Source of the DNA: Hoyosella sp. YIM 151337
GTDB taxonomy: Bacteria > Actinomycetota > Actinomycetes > Mycobacteriales > Mycobacteriaceae
Reading direction: 5' to 3'
DNA length: 64,000 nt
Assembly: GCF_026041215.1 (NCBI RefSeq)
Contig: NZ_JAPEIQ010000043.1
Coordinates: forward strand, 96,247-160,246
How positions within the stretch are numbered: position 1 is the stretch's first letter; every line of letters begins with the position of its first letter. A program made the position numbers and the translations under genes. The notes beneath the pieces were generated by a model. It was not told the DNA's origin. It ran no database searches and saw only the letters and a program-made list of their open reading frames with translations. Below, one piece after another: positions 53,814-62,628 of this stretch.

Positions 53814-54358
53814 TGCCGCTCAGACCCGGCGCCGACCGGACAACAGCCGTAGACGGTTCCGGAAAGCCGGAGGCAGCTCTGCTCGTGCTCGTCTCCGTAT
53901 ACGCCTCGAGCAGCCGTGATGTGCGGCAATCTGGATAGGGCTGTTCCATCACCGCTTCCTGGTATGTGGGGGCGGTGCGCCTTTGGTTCTGATGACCGGA
54001 GTGCCGCAAGGATCGCCGCAGCCTCCGCAAACGCCACGGCCGAGGATTTCGAACACGCATGGAAAGTTGCCGAGAGTGACTCACCGGCCAACGAGGGCAC
54101 GACCGAAGCAGGTAGCGGCCGCCTGTCTCGCGTTTTCCGGCGCTTCCAGCGCGACCGTACTCGCGCGCCGCCTTGGGTTACGTCTCTGGCACGGGCACGA
54201 TCAACGGCTATCGAAAATAGCTTTGACCTGCATGAACAGATGTGCACCTCGCTGGGTGGTTCTCAAACCCACGCAAGCCGCTCGTGACGTTGATTCGCCG
54301 GGTTCTGCGGGGATCACGGCGCTCGGCGTCGCGTCCTGAACGTCAGCCTATCGCGGAT
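53814..54358. other. 545-bp stretch without a supported gene
   Basis: Several overlapping open frames exist on both strands (for example plus 53916-54287 and minus 53720-54247), but they are low in recognisable motifs, rich in Arg/Ser and without ribosome sites. It marks the change from the chromosomal gene set to the metal-resistance/conjugation module, so degraded genes or a junction are likely. I see no tRNA or clear attachment repeats. Confidence 0.5.
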
Positions 54359-54712
54359 GTGCGCGGCTCAGTGGCGAAAAATTCACCCCGGTCTCAAACC
54401 CGTTTGAGTGTCTCGAATCGGGCTGCGCTGGCCGAGGAGTACGCCAAGGGTGTGCCAGTTGATGAGCTGGTGCGGCGGTTCGGGATACATCGCACGACGG
54501 TGCACCGGCTCGCTTCTCAGGTGGGCGTCGCGATGCGCCGCCGCGGTCTGGATGAGCCCGGGCGCCGGGAGGCCGCGCGATTGTACGAGCAGGGCATGAC
54601 GCTCGAAGAGGTCGCAGCTGAACTGGGGGTCGGCCATGAGACGGTGCGCTCTGCGGTCGTGGCCGGTGGGGGAACGATCCGCCCGCGCGGTCGCCGTCCC
54701 GCCAGGGTCTGA
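54359..54712 (+). CDS. orphan double-HTH protein (recombinase-type HTH)
   Basis: About 117 residues. Two successive Hin/resolvase-like HTH segments are clear: LAEEYAKGVPVDELVRRFGI with HRTTVHRLA, and AARLYEQGMTLEEVAAELGV with GHETVRSAV. The start is uncertain: GTG 54359, GTG 54371 or TTG 54404, none with a strong ribosome site. Such proteins resemble the C-terminal half of serine recombinases and sit in actinobacterial mobile elements. No catalytic recombinase domain is present upstream, so it is an orphan or remnant. A 7-2-7 palindrome (54393-54408) overlaps its beginning. Confidence 0.65.
   Translation: MRGSVAKNSPRSQTRLSVSNRAALAEEYAKGVPVDELVRRFGIHRTTVHRLASQVGVAMRRRGLDEPGRREAARLYEQGMTLEEVAAELGVGHETVRSAVVAGGGTIRPRGRRPARV
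54393..54408. repeat. 7-2-7 palindrome at the start of the orphan HTH gene
   Basis: CTCAAAC-CC-GTTTGAG is a perfect inverted repeat. If translation begins at TTG 54404 it lies at the start codon and could be an operator; otherwise it is inside the gene. It may also be a recombination core, given the recombinase-like HTH. Confidence 0.35.
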
Positions 54713-55082
54713 CCCGCTGTGTAGCTCACCTCGCTGTCGGCAGGGGCGGTAGAGGCCGACGATGGCCTTCGCGTTGCTGGATCGGCCGCCATCGGGCGTT
54801 CGTGAGATTTCCGGCTGTACCGGCCCGGATTCGGTGGTTTCGTACGGTGTCCGTGCCCCATCCTCCGGTATATCGCGATGATCGCTGGCCTGCGCGGGGT
54901 TGGCTGGAGTGCTGCGCCGGTGGGTGTGGCTTTTGGGGTTCTGTCGACGCTCCGTGGCAACTTTCGCTTCCGGGTAATGCTGGCGGGGCTACGCTGACTG
55001 ACGTTCCGTTAGCCGATCGCTCACCGGACGCTGTTCGGCATTGAGCGTGGGTCCGGTGCCAGACGGCGCCGGTTCCGTGCGG
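54713..55082. other. 370-bp stretch without a supported gene
   Basis: Between the orphan HTH gene and merR. Short open frames on both strands have no family resemblance or ribosome site. No clear inverted repeats or insertion-sequence ends were seen. Confidence 0.45.
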
Positions 55083-55472
55083 TCACAGGTAGCGGCAGAC
55101 GGTCGTGGCGTCGCAGTTGGTGGGGTCGCTGGTGGCGGCACCGTCGCGAAGGTGCGCGACGGTGTGTCGCAGTGCCTGCAGGTCGGCGATCTGCTGGTCC
55201 AGGTCGCCCAGGCGGGCCTCGAGCAGGTCGTGCACGTGCTGGCAGGGCGCGACTCCGGCGTCGCGGATGTCGAGGACCTCGCGGATCTGGGCCAGGGTGA
55301 GCCCAGCGGTGCGGCCGCGGCGAACGAAATCCAGGCGCACCAGGGTATCAGGGGCGTAGTCGCGGTATCCGTTGGCGGTGCGCTCAGGCGGGGGCAGGAG
55401 TCCGGCCTCTTCGTAGAAGCGGAGCGTCTTGGTCGTGGTGCCGCTGGCCTCGGCCAGCTCACCGATGCGCAC
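55083..55472 (-). CDS. merR: MerR-family metal-responsive regulator
   Basis: 129 residues: N-terminal winged HTH (MRIGELAEASGTTTKTLRFY, then YEEAGLLPPPERTANGYRDY), a long dimerisation helix and metal-site cysteines at 77, 120 and 126 (PCQHVHDL, NCDATTVC), the three-Cys pattern of mercury sensors, although the C-terminal spacing is that of actinobacterial heavy-metal MerRs. Divergent from merA, whose promoter it would twist into activity on binding Hg(II). Confidence 0.85.
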   Translation of the reverse strand: MRIGELAEASGTTTKTLRFYEEAGLLPPPERTANGYRDYAPDTLVRLDFVRRGRTAGLTLAQIREVLDIRDAGVAPCQHVHDLLEARLGDLDQQIADLQALRHTVAHLRDGAATSDPTNCDATTVCRYL

Positions 55473-55507
55473 AGTGACCCCTTGCTCGGCTCTCTTCCAT
55501 GTTCACC

Positions 55508-55532
55508 TTGACCTTCCCCTGCACTGGAACGT
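55508..55532 (+). promoter_or_regulatory. MerR-type operator/promoter for merA
   Basis: -35 TTGACC (55508-55513) is followed after 19 bp by a poor -10 (CCAGTG), the long spacing typical of MerR-controlled promoters. The dyad ACCTTCC (55511-55517) / GGAACGT (55526-55532), one mismatch, lies between them. A second dyad, CACTGGA-ACG-TCCAGTG, overlaps it. Confidence 0.6.
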
Positions 55533-55576
55533 CCAGTGTGGTCACTGAAAACGCGTAACGCAAATGAGGGTGCGAG

Positions 55577-56977
55577 ATGACTGAGGACTACGACATCGAT
55601 CTGGCCGTGATCGGCTCAGGAGGCGCGGCCATGTCGGCCGCCATCGCGGCCAGCCAGGCCGGTAAGAGCGTCGTGCTGATCGAGCGGGGTGTCCTGGGCG
55701 GCACATGCGTGAACATCGGCTGCGTGCCGTCCAAGACGCTCCTGGCGGCCGCTGGAGCCCGGCACGCCGCGATCACCAACCCCTTCACCGGCGCCCCAAC
55801 GGCAGCCGGGCGCGTGAACCTCGGCGATCTGGTGGCCCAGAAGGACGCCCTGATCGAGCGCCTGCGCGATGCGAAGTACGCCGACGTGGCCGCCGCCTAC
55901 GGCTTCGAGGTCCGCCCGGGCCAGGCTACCTTCCTGGACAGGGACACCCTGGCCGTCGACGGCCAGTCGCTGCGGGCACGGGCCTATCTGGTCGCCACCG
56001 GCTCCGCCCCCGCCGTCCCGGACGTGACCGGCCTTGGCTCCGTGGACTGGCTGACGTCCACCACCGCGATGCAGCTCACTGAGCTGCCCGAGTCCCTGGC
56101 CGTCATCGGTGGCGGGTACGTCGGGATGGAGCAGGCCCAGCTGTTCGCTCACCTCGGCGCCCGGGTGTCGGTGGTGGGGCGTCTGGCGCCCCACGCCGAG
56201 CCGGAGCTGGCCCAGGGTCTTCGAGAGATTTTTGCCGACGACGGCATCACCGTGGTGGAAGAGCACGCGACGACGGTGGCTCGCGAGGCGGGCCCCGCAG
56301 GAGAGGTGGTGGTGACCACGGACTCGGGCGAGCAGGTGCGCGGCGCGCGGGTCCTGGTGGCCACCGGACGCCTGCCCCGTATCGACGGCCTGGACCTGGC
56401 TGCGGCCGGTGTGGACGTGGACGAGCGGGGCTTTATCGTGGTCGACGAGGCCCAGCGCACCTCCAATCCCCGCATCTACGCCGCGGGTGACGTCTCTGGG
56501 GCTCCCCAGTACGTCTACGTCGCCGCCGCTGGCGGTCGGGCCGCCGCGCTCAACGCCCTGACCGATGACGGAGTCCCGCAGGTAGCTCGGGTCGACTACG
56601 CCGGCTTGCCAGCGGTCGTCTTCACCCGGCCCCAGCTGGCCTCAGCGGGGCTGACCGAGGACGAGGCCCTCATCCGCGGGCACGCTTGCGACTGCCGCGT
56701 CCTGGACCTTTCCGACGTCCCCCGGGCGCTGGTCCAGCACGACACCCGCGGCGCGGTGAAGCTCGTCGCCGACGCCGAGAGCGGCGAGATCCTGGGCGTA
56801 CACGCCCTGGCTGACGGCGCCGGAGAGATCATGCTGGCGGCCACCTACGCCATCAAAGCCGGCATGACCGTCGATGATCTGGCCGATACCTGGGCGCCAT
56901 ATCTGACCATGGCCGAAAGCCTGCGCATCGCGGCCGGCCTCTTCCGCAACCAGATGCCAACGTCCTGCTGCGCTTGA
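55577..56977 (+). CDS. merA: mercury(II) reductase
   Basis: 466 residues. FAD motif VIGSGGAAMSAAIAASQAG, redox pair Cys44/Cys49 in GGTCVNIGCVPSK, NADPH motif AVIGGGYVGMEQAQL and the C-terminal vicinal Cys464-Cys465 (TSCCA) that receive Hg(II) are all present. It reduces Hg(II) to volatile Hg(0) with NADPH in the cytosol. The N-terminal metal-binding (HMA) domain of many MerAs is absent, as in short actinobacterial forms, and no merT/merP/merB lies nearby. The GC-rich codon use differs from the chromosomal half of the window. Confidence 0.95.
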   Translation: MTEDYDIDLAVIGSGGAAMSAAIAASQAGKSVVLIERGVLGGTCVNIGCVPSKTLLAAAGARHAAITNPFTGAPTAAGRVNLGDLVAQKDALIERLRDAKYADVAAAYGFEVRPGQATFLDRDTLAVDGQSLRARAYLVATGSAPAVPDVTGLGSVDWLTSTTAMQLTELPESLAVIGGGYVGMEQAQLFAHLGARVSVVGRLAPHAEPELAQGLREIFADDGITVVEEHATTVAREAGPAGEVVVTTDSGEQVRGARVLVATGRLPRIDGLDLAAAGVDVDERGFIVVDEAQRTSNPRIYAAGDVSGAPQYVYVAAAGGRAAALNALTDDGVPQVARVDYAGLPAVVFTRPQLASAGLTEDEALIRGHACDCRVLDLSDVPRALVQHDTRGAVKLVADAESGEILGVHALADGAGEIMLAATYAIKAGMTVDDLADTWAPYLTMAESLRIAAGLFRNQMPTSCCA

Positions 56978-56982
56978 CCCGC

Positions 56983-57005
56983 GGCCCCAACCCGAGGCTG
57001 GGGCC
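56983..57005 (+). terminator. stem-loop after merA
   Basis: GGCCCCA (56983-56989) pairs with TGGGGCC (56999-57005) around a 9-nt loop, 5 bp after the stop. No T-run, so termination strength is uncertain. The remaining 250 bp to cadD hold no supported gene. Confidence 0.5.
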
Positions 57006-57255
57006 AGAGCGCGACGTCGCCTGGTGGTGCACGCGCTCCTGTGCCGCGCCGGGCACAACACAAGCACGACCCACCGCCCTAGATGCCTTGGACCTGTAAG
57101 CACTCCTTCAGACAGTGGGCTGCGGCATCTCCATAAGGGGAACCCGCCGGGCCGAAGCGTACCTGGGTTGGAAGAAGTGCGGTGGTGACGTCCCGCCAGG
57201 GGATCCTCTACCGGAACGTCGAGCCTGGGGACCTCTCTTGTTCGCTTTGGCTTCG

Positions 57256-57852
57256 TCAGAGACCAAACGCTCCGCCGCTGACGAGGATGAGGATGCCCAG
57301 GCCGATCAGGACGATGGGGAACAGGATGTGTTCCCAGCGTTCGAGGACTTCGGCGATCGGCGGGCGGGTGGCGACGAACTTGGCGAGTATGACTAGGACC
57401 GCGACGAGTGCGAGGAAGACGAGGCAGTAGGCGACCACTGCGATGGGTTCCACGTTGAGGAAGACGGGGACGTAGACGCCGATGTTGTCTCCGCCGTTGG
57501 CGAAGGTGACTCCTGCGACGGTCCACGCGCTGACCTTCTTGCCTGCGATCTTGGCGTCATCGTCGTCATCGTCTCCGCGTAAGGCTTGCCATGCCGCCCA
57601 GAGGCCGAGGGTCAGGGGGATGAGCCCGAAGTACGGGATAGCTGCTGAGGGCAGGAATGCTCCGGCTCCGATAGTCACCAGCACAGCGGCACCGAGGATG
57701 CCGGCGAACCCCAGGTACTGGCCGACCAGGATGCGCGTGGTCGTCCCGCGTTGGCACGCGCCGCGGGCGAAAAACAGGGAGAGCACGATGATGTCGTCGA
57801 TGTTGGTCACGATGAACAGGCCGATTGCCTGCAGGACGGAAGCCAGGATCAC
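57256..57852 (-). CDS. cadD: cadmium resistance transporter (CadD family)
   Basis: 198 residues from GTG 57852, overlapping the cmtR stop by four bases. About six membrane helices in the CadD/LysE-like order with conserved TNIDDIIVLSLFFARG and FANGGDNIGVYVPVF; an acidic loop DDDDDD follows helix 3. CadD proteins export or sequester Cd(II) and are normally under an ArsR-type sensor, here the CmtR-like gene translated just before it. Confidence 0.9.
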   Translation of the reverse strand: MILASVLQAIGLFIVTNIDDIIVLSLFFARGACQRGTTTRILVGQYLGFAGILGAAVLVTIGAGAFLPSAAIPYFGLIPLTLGLWAAWQALRGDDDDDDAKIAGKKVSAWTVAGVTFANGGDNIGVYVPVFLNVEPIAVVAYCLVFLALVAVLVILAKFVATRPPIAEVLERWEHILFPIVLIGLGILILVSGGAFGL

Positions 57853-58208
57853 GCGACCACCTCTGCTGCGTCGCATCTGGGCACCGAGCAGGCCGGTTCA
57901 ATGCACGGGGCGTTCTCGTCCAACGCGAGGGTGACGTCGACCAGGGCAGTCAGCGCCCGCGTCAGGTGCGGATCGGCGATCTCATAGCGCGTCTTGCGGC
58001 CCTCGGGCTCGGCGATCACGATCCCGCAGTCGCGCAGGCACGCCAGATGGTTGGACACGTTAGAGCGTGTCAGATCCAGATCGCGGGCCAGCTCTGCCGG
58101 GTAGGCCGGTCGGTCGAGCAGCGTCAGGATGATGCGGGACCTGGTCGGGTCGGCCAGCGCGCGGCCCAGCCGGTTCATGACGTTCAGGCGAGAAGCAATG
58201 GTCAGCAT
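57849..58208 (-). CDS. cmtR: CmtR-type Cd/Pb-sensing ArsR repressor
   Basis: 119 residues. The metal cysteines of Mycobacterium tuberculosis CmtR, Cys57, Cys61 (NHLACLRDCG) and Cys102, are present at the same numbers, with a winged HTH around LDLTRSNVSNHLACL. It represses cadD until Cd(II) or Pb(II) binds. The -10 region ends 8 bp before the ATG, so the message is probably leaderless. Confidence 0.92.
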   Translation of the reverse strand: MLTIASRLNVMNRLGRALADPTRSRIILTLLDRPAYPAELARDLDLTRSNVSNHLACLRDCGIVIAEPEGRKTRYEIADPHLTRALTALVDVTLALDENAPCIEPACSVPRCDAAEVVA

Positions 58209-58215
58209 GCACTGA

Positions 58216-58235
58216 ACTATACAGCAGGGACTGAA
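58216..58235 (-). promoter_or_regulatory. promoter/operator of cmtR-cadD
   Basis: Minus-strand -10 TATAGT (58221-58216) lies 8 bp before the cmtR ATG, so transcription should start at or next to the A of ATG. Direct repeats ACTGAA (58211-58216 and 58230-58235, plus strand) flank it and may be the repressor site. Confidence 0.5.
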
Positions 58236-58534
58236 GTGTCCCAGGCGCAGCCCGGAATCAAGTTACGTGTGCGAACCGAGCCGAACACCCTCCTGGCTGT
58301 GCCAGTTGGGGAACCCATGACGGGAACGGTGCAGGTCATCGGTCGCGCGTGTTCGGGTGTTCGCAAGATCCGCCCGAGAAGGTGCCCGGCGACGGGGCGT
58401 CATGCCGGACACGCCCGTCGTCCCGCCAACGATTCCACTACCAGGTTCGTGCGTTGGGGCGTGAAGGTCCGGGGCAGTCTGCGGTTCTTGCCACCGCGTT
58501 TGGAGCGTGCGGCACATGTTGGTCACTGCGCATA
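58236..58534. other. intergenic stretch without a supported gene
   Basis: The 326 bp between cmtR and the small membrane protein gene (58209-58534) hold the cmtR promoter at one end. The rest has open frames in several phases, but none has a ribosome site or a recognisable protein. A decayed element is possible. Confidence 0.4.
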
Positions 58535-58924
58535 TCAGACCATCCTCGCCAACTCGGACATGCCTCTTTCGGATGTGTCGTTGGCCTCTTGTGGGGCGGT
58601 TCGTCGCTGTCGTCGACGTGCGCCGGCTTCACCGAGGCGGGCTCGGAGGAGCCAGGCGATGCTGGCGGGTCCGAGCCAGAGCATCTTGAATCCGGACCAC
58701 ACTGTCAGCAGTACGAACAGGTGGAGCCAGCCCGGCGCGCCCTGTTCGATAACGCCGACGAGCCAGACGGCAGCGGCGAAGTACGGGACGGCCAGCAGCA
58801 TCGCTACCGGTCCCCACTTCACGCCGCGTCTGGTGTGGATCGCGTCAGCGAGGATGTTGGTGGGCATGTAGCGGCGCAGGAAGTATCGGATTCTGAGGCT
58901 TCCCGCTAGCAGGAGGCGGAACAT
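58535..58924 (-). CDS. small conserved membrane protein of mobile actinobacterial DNA
   Basis: 129 residues, ATG with GAGGAG upstream. An amphipathic start (MFRLLLAGSLRIRYFLRRYM, then PTNILADAIHTRRGVKWGPV) is followed by two membrane helices (AMLLAVPYFAAAVWLVGVI; WLHLFVLLTVWSGFKMLWLG) and a basic tail. Similar small proteins occur on actinobacterial plasmids, sometimes labelled sulfate permease without good reason. Possible role in conjugation or membrane physiology; unproven. Confidence 0.7.
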   Translation of the reverse strand: MFRLLLAGSLRIRYFLRRYMPTNILADAIHTRRGVKWGPVAMLLAVPYFAAAVWLVGVIEQGAPGWLHLFVLLTVWSGFKMLWLGPASIAWLLRARLGEAGARRRQRRTAPQEANDTSERGMSELARMV

Positions 58925-59070
58925 GATCGGCTCCTCTCAATCGCACGTTTCACCTGAGGAGGCAGTGCGTTGAGAAGGGTCCAAAGCCGGACTGACCGCG
59001 TACGGCCGAGTGGTGAGAAGAATCCTGCCTCGCCTCCACGATACGCCCGATCTCTGACATCTGAAAGTGC

Positions 59071-62000
59071 TCACAGCCGGGGACCGATCTGGTCGCGTCC
59101 GGCCGGTTGCGGCCCCGGCCCATCCTGCCGGGGCCGGGTGATGGCTTGGGCGCGTTGGAGGGCGGTGTCGGCACGGGCGTGGCCGATCTTCTGCGCCGTG
59201 GTGTCCGGTTCGGGGCCGAGGGGGTGGCTGCCGGTGATCTGGTAATGGTCGCGGTAGGCGGCCACGACTCTCGCTTCGCGCCGCCACGCCTGCGCTTCCT
59301 TCTCTCCCTCGGGCACGGCGCCGAGCCGGGTAGTCCAGGGCTCTTGGTCGGTGATGGCGGTGTCCAGGACGGCGGTGGCTCGTTGCTCGATGAGTTGGTG
59401 ACATTCATCGAGGGCATGGCGCATGTCAGCGGTCATCGGGCCTCGCGCTGCGGGGACGAGCCCGGCGATCAGCCGCGGTGCCGTCCGGGTCCGGCCCGAG
59501 CCGGCGGGACGTGCTGTGGCGCGAGTGACGCGGTGGTGCAGGACGGAGGCGATGTCGTCTGCGTCATCGAACCCGCGGGCCGCGATCAGGCGCGGGAGCA
59601 AACGGTCCATATCGTGGTGGTTGGCCTCGGCGCGCCGCAGCTCGGCGGTGAGTGCTCCGAAGGCCTCCGAGTCCGCCGCGGCGTCGGCCTGGCTTTCGGT
59701 GAGACCGCAGGCACGGATCAAAGTCGCCCAGCGGTCACGTTGGGCTGCGGCAGCGATGGTTTCGTACTCGGCCGCGAGTTGGGCGATCGAGCCCCACTGC
59801 TCGTGTTCCGCGGTGATGGTCTCATAGGCGGACAGCTCCGCGCCGACGTGCTGGAGGACGCCGTAGAGCACGCTCCGGGCGGTGGCGTCGGGATTGTCGC
59901 CTGGATGCGGCTCGGCGTGGGCATCGTCCGCGCGGTCCAGGACCACATACGCCCGGTTGGAGTGCCTGCCGCGGGTCATGGCGACATAGAAGTTCTCCCG
60001 CGTGGTCGTCGGCCCCACCAACACATGCGCGGTATCGACCGTGACACCCTGAGCGCGATGTGCGGTGACCGCGTACCCAAGATCGACATGCTCGGCCACA
60101 TACGACGTCGGCAGCACGATCGACCCGCCGAATCTGCGTCTGCTGGGACGGATCGTGACCGAGCCATCGTCGCGCACGTCTTTGATAGTCCAGGTGTCGC
60201 CGTTGCGGACCCAGTCCTTGCCGTTGCGAAGGCGCCGGTTGTTGCGGCGGGTGATGACCGTGTCCCCGACCCCGGCGGTGGTGCCGTCGGTCAGCTCGAC
60301 CTCGCGGCCGGGTGCGAGGGTGCCGTCGAGGATCAGGTCCGCGCGGGCACGGGTGTTGAGGGTGTTCACGTCGTCGCGGGTCTCGGCGATCAGCACTGCC
60401 ACCGACCCGGCGTCGCGGTCGGCGCGCCAGGCGGCGTAAGCGGCATCGGTCATCGCCTCGGCGTCGCCCTCGTGGATGCGGCCATGATCGAGGTAGGCGT
60501 CGATCACCTCGGTACGTCCATGCCGTAGCCCAAGGGATGCGGTCTTCTCCCAGGCGTTCGTGAAGCGGTGGACGTCGACCAACTGGGGAGCATCGTCCCG
60601 GTCGCTCACAAGGAGGTTGAATGCGCCACCGGCGTCCACGGACTGGAGCTGGGCGAAGTCACCCACCAGCAGCACCTTCGCGCCCGCCTGCTCCGCGAGG
60701 TGCGTGATCCGGTCCAGGGACAGGGTGCCTGCCAGGGATGCTTCGTCGATCATGACGAGCTGCCCCGCCTCGAACCTCGTCCCGTGCACGAGGTGGTTGG
60801 TCCACCATTTCGCGGTGTTCTCCGTCGCGATGCCAAGGTCATCAGCGAGGACCTGCGCTGCCACTGCGGAGGGGGCCAGCCCGACCACGGACCCGGAACC
60901 GTGTTCCTTCTCCCACATCCTCCGCAACGCCGACATAGCCGTGGTCTTGCCCGCACCTGCCGGGCCGACGAGCACGTCGAGCACCCGCCCGGAGACGGCG
61001 ATCTTCATCAAAGCGTCGGCCTGGTCCTCGCCGAGCATTCGTCTCTCGGCATCGGCCTGGGAGGTGATCGTTTCCACAGTGCCGACTGGGACCGTGGGTG
61101 CGGTGATAGTGCGGGATCGGTCGAGCAGCCGGTCCTCGGCTGCGAGCAACAGCTCGGAGGAGAACACGGTGGAGTGCTTGGGCCGGAACACACTGGTGCC
61201 GTCCACGCGCCGGAGCGCTGCTGGGCTGGTAGTGAGGTCGGGTGGAGTGAGTCGCAGCGACGCGTTCTCGGCGGCGTCAGCGACCATGCCGACGATCGCC
61301 TCCCGGTCCTGCATGGAGGCGAACCGCCAGCCCATCGTCTGGCGGGACGCCTCGGCCATAAGGTTCCAACGGCGCCAAGTCGAGCGCTTCTCACCGACGA
61401 CCTCGACCACCGCGATCCCGAGCTCGGCAACCACGCCGAGTGGGACGTCGTCGGCTCGCAGCAGTAAGGGCGTCTCGTTGTCGGTGACGGCGCGTGCCCA
61501 TGTAGTGGCGTCCTGACCGATTACACCGGTGGCACGGGTGCGCCACTGCTCGGTGAGGTTCGCCAGCGACCGGACCTCCTTGTCGGGGCGCGTGGACAGG
61601 GTGGCTTGGGCGCGCAGCTTCATGATCGTCGCCGGTGACGGCCGCCGCCCGCGCTTGTCGACGTACTCGGCGATGAGGCGGTCGGTCTCGGTGTCGATGT
61701 GCCGGGCGCGGGTGGAGAACTCTTGGACCAGCTCTTCCGGCACACCGGTGATCGCCCACGCCGGGTTCCGGTCCCGGCCCATGTCACGGGCTTCCCATTC
61801 GACGCCGAAGGTGCGGGTCATGTGATCGGCGAACACCGCCTGGTGCAGCTCCGAGAGCGCGACGACGGCGGCGTGCATCGGCCGCCCATCCACGCTCCGC
61901 CACTTCCCATCCAAGGCAGTCTGTACCTTGTTGGAGATAACGACGTGGGTATGCAGGTGGGGGTCGCTGGCGCGGGAATCGAAGTGATCGAACGCCGTGG

Positions 62001-62628
62001 CTACCAGCCCGGTGACATCGACCTGTGCAACAGCTCCGTCGCCGGCGGTTGCGCCGGTGCGGGTGGCTGCAACCTCTCGCTCCATGAACGCAACCACCTC
62101 CGCAACCGCCCGATGATGCGCCTCACCGATCAACGCCTGCGTCCCGGCATCAGAGACCGCCCACAGTGCCGAAGCGGACTTCGGAATCGAGAAAGTGAAG
62201 TCGAACCCCGCAACCGCCCGCCGCGTCCCACACTCACTCTCCTCGGCCTCGATCTGCGCGACCGCCTCACCTTTCGCGCCAGGACTCAACGCCGGGTCGA
62301 GGCCAGCCACGCGGGCTTCGATCCGCTCTGCCGCGGACTTGTAGGCCGGGAACGCCAGACCGAGCGGGTCGCCGGTGAGCGGGTCGCGGCCCATACCCAT
62401 CAAGAGCTGGAGCTGGGCCTCCGACACCCGATCACCCACGGCAAGTCGGCCCGTGCCGAGGGAGGCCACCCCCGACCCAAGCCACTGGCCTGGTGGTGTG
62501 CCCGCCTCGGCGTAGTAACGCGTGAGAGGGGTCGAAAGCGACCGATCACCATCGGCCGCAGCGACCGTGCGCAGCAGGTACTTGTAGCCGTCGCCAGCCG
62601 ACATGACCCGCATCGAGACCGTCACCAC
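59071..62628 (-). CDS. traA: MobF-family conjugative relaxase-helicase
   Basis: 1185 residues. The N-terminal relaxase (1-300) has Tyr38/Tyr39 (TRYYAEAGTPPG) and the three-His metal site HLHTH (224-228); the middle and C-terminal half is a RecD/TraI-like helicase (VLVGPAGAGKTTAMSALRRM, MIDEASLAG, VTAHRAQGVTVDTAHV). It nicks DNA at oriT and unwinds the transferred strand. GTG 62628 or GTG 62625 follow GGAGG. No coupling protein or mating-pore gene is in the window, so the element is larger or mobilisable only. Confidence 0.93.
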   Translation of the reverse strand: MVTVSMRVMSAGDGYKYLLRTVAAADGDRSLSTPLTRYYAEAGTPPGQWLGSGVASLGTGRLAVGDRVSEAQLQLLMGMGRDPLTGDPLGLAFPAYKSAAERIEARVAGLDPALSPGAKGEAVAQIEAEESECGTRRAVAGFDFTFSIPKSASALWAVSDAGTQALIGEAHHRAVAEVVAFMEREVAATRTGATAGDGAVAQVDVTGLVATAFDHFDSRASDPHLHTHVVISNKVQTALDGKWRSVDGRPMHAAVVALSELHQAVFADHMTRTFGVEWEARDMGRDRNPAWAITGVPEELVQEFSTRARHIDTETDRLIAEYVDKRGRRPSPATIMKLRAQATLSTRPDKEVRSLANLTEQWRTRATGVIGQDATTWARAVTDNETPLLLRADDVPLGVVAELGIAVVEVVGEKRSTWRRWNLMAEASRQTMGWRFASMQDREAIVGMVADAAENASLRLTPPDLTTSPAALRRVDGTSVFRPKHSTVFSSELLLAAEDRLLDRSRTITAPTVPVGTVETITSQADAERRMLGEDQADALMKIAVSGRVLDVLVGPAGAGKTTAMSALRRMWEKEHGSGSVVGLAPSAVAAQVLADDLGIATENTAKWWTNHLVHGTRFEAGQLVMIDEASLAGTLSLDRITHLAEQAGAKVLLVGDFAQLQSVDAGGAFNLLVSDRDDAPQLVDVHRFTNAWEKTASLGLRHGRTEVIDAYLDHGRIHEGDAEAMTDAAYAAWRADRDAGSVAVLIAETRDDVNTLNTRARADLILDGTLAPGREVELTDGTTAGVGDTVITRRNNRRLRNGKDWVRNGDTWTIKDVRDDGSVTIRPSRRRFGGSIVLPTSYVAEHVDLGYAVTAHRAQGVTVDTAHVLVGPTTTRENFYVAMTRGRHSNRAYVVLDRADDAHAEPHPGDNPDATARSVLYGVLQHVGAELSAYETITAEHEQWGSIAQLAAEYETIAAAAQRDRWATLIRACGLTESQADAAADSEAFGALTAELRRAEANHHDMDRLLPRLIAARGFDDADDIASVLHHRVTRATARPAGSGRTRTAPRLIAGLVPAARGPMTADMRHALDECHQLIEQRATAVLDTAITDQEPWTTRLGAVPEGEKEAQAWRREARVVAAYRDHYQITGSHPLGPEPDTTAQKIGHARADTALQRAQAITRPRQDGPGPQPAGRDQIGPRL

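Noticed and set aside
53720..54247. 175-codon minus-strand frame
   Set aside because: Ser/Arg/Cys-rich, no ribosome site, overlaps the end of a real lipoprotein gene.
56642..57526. 294-codon minus-strand frame behind merA
   Set aside because: It is the reverse-strand shadow of merA and cadD, mostly Arg/His/Pro repeats from GC-rich codons.
57825..58871. 348-codon plus-strand frame across cmtR and the small membrane protein gene
   Set aside because: It is antisense to two recognised genes and its sequence has no protein-family features.
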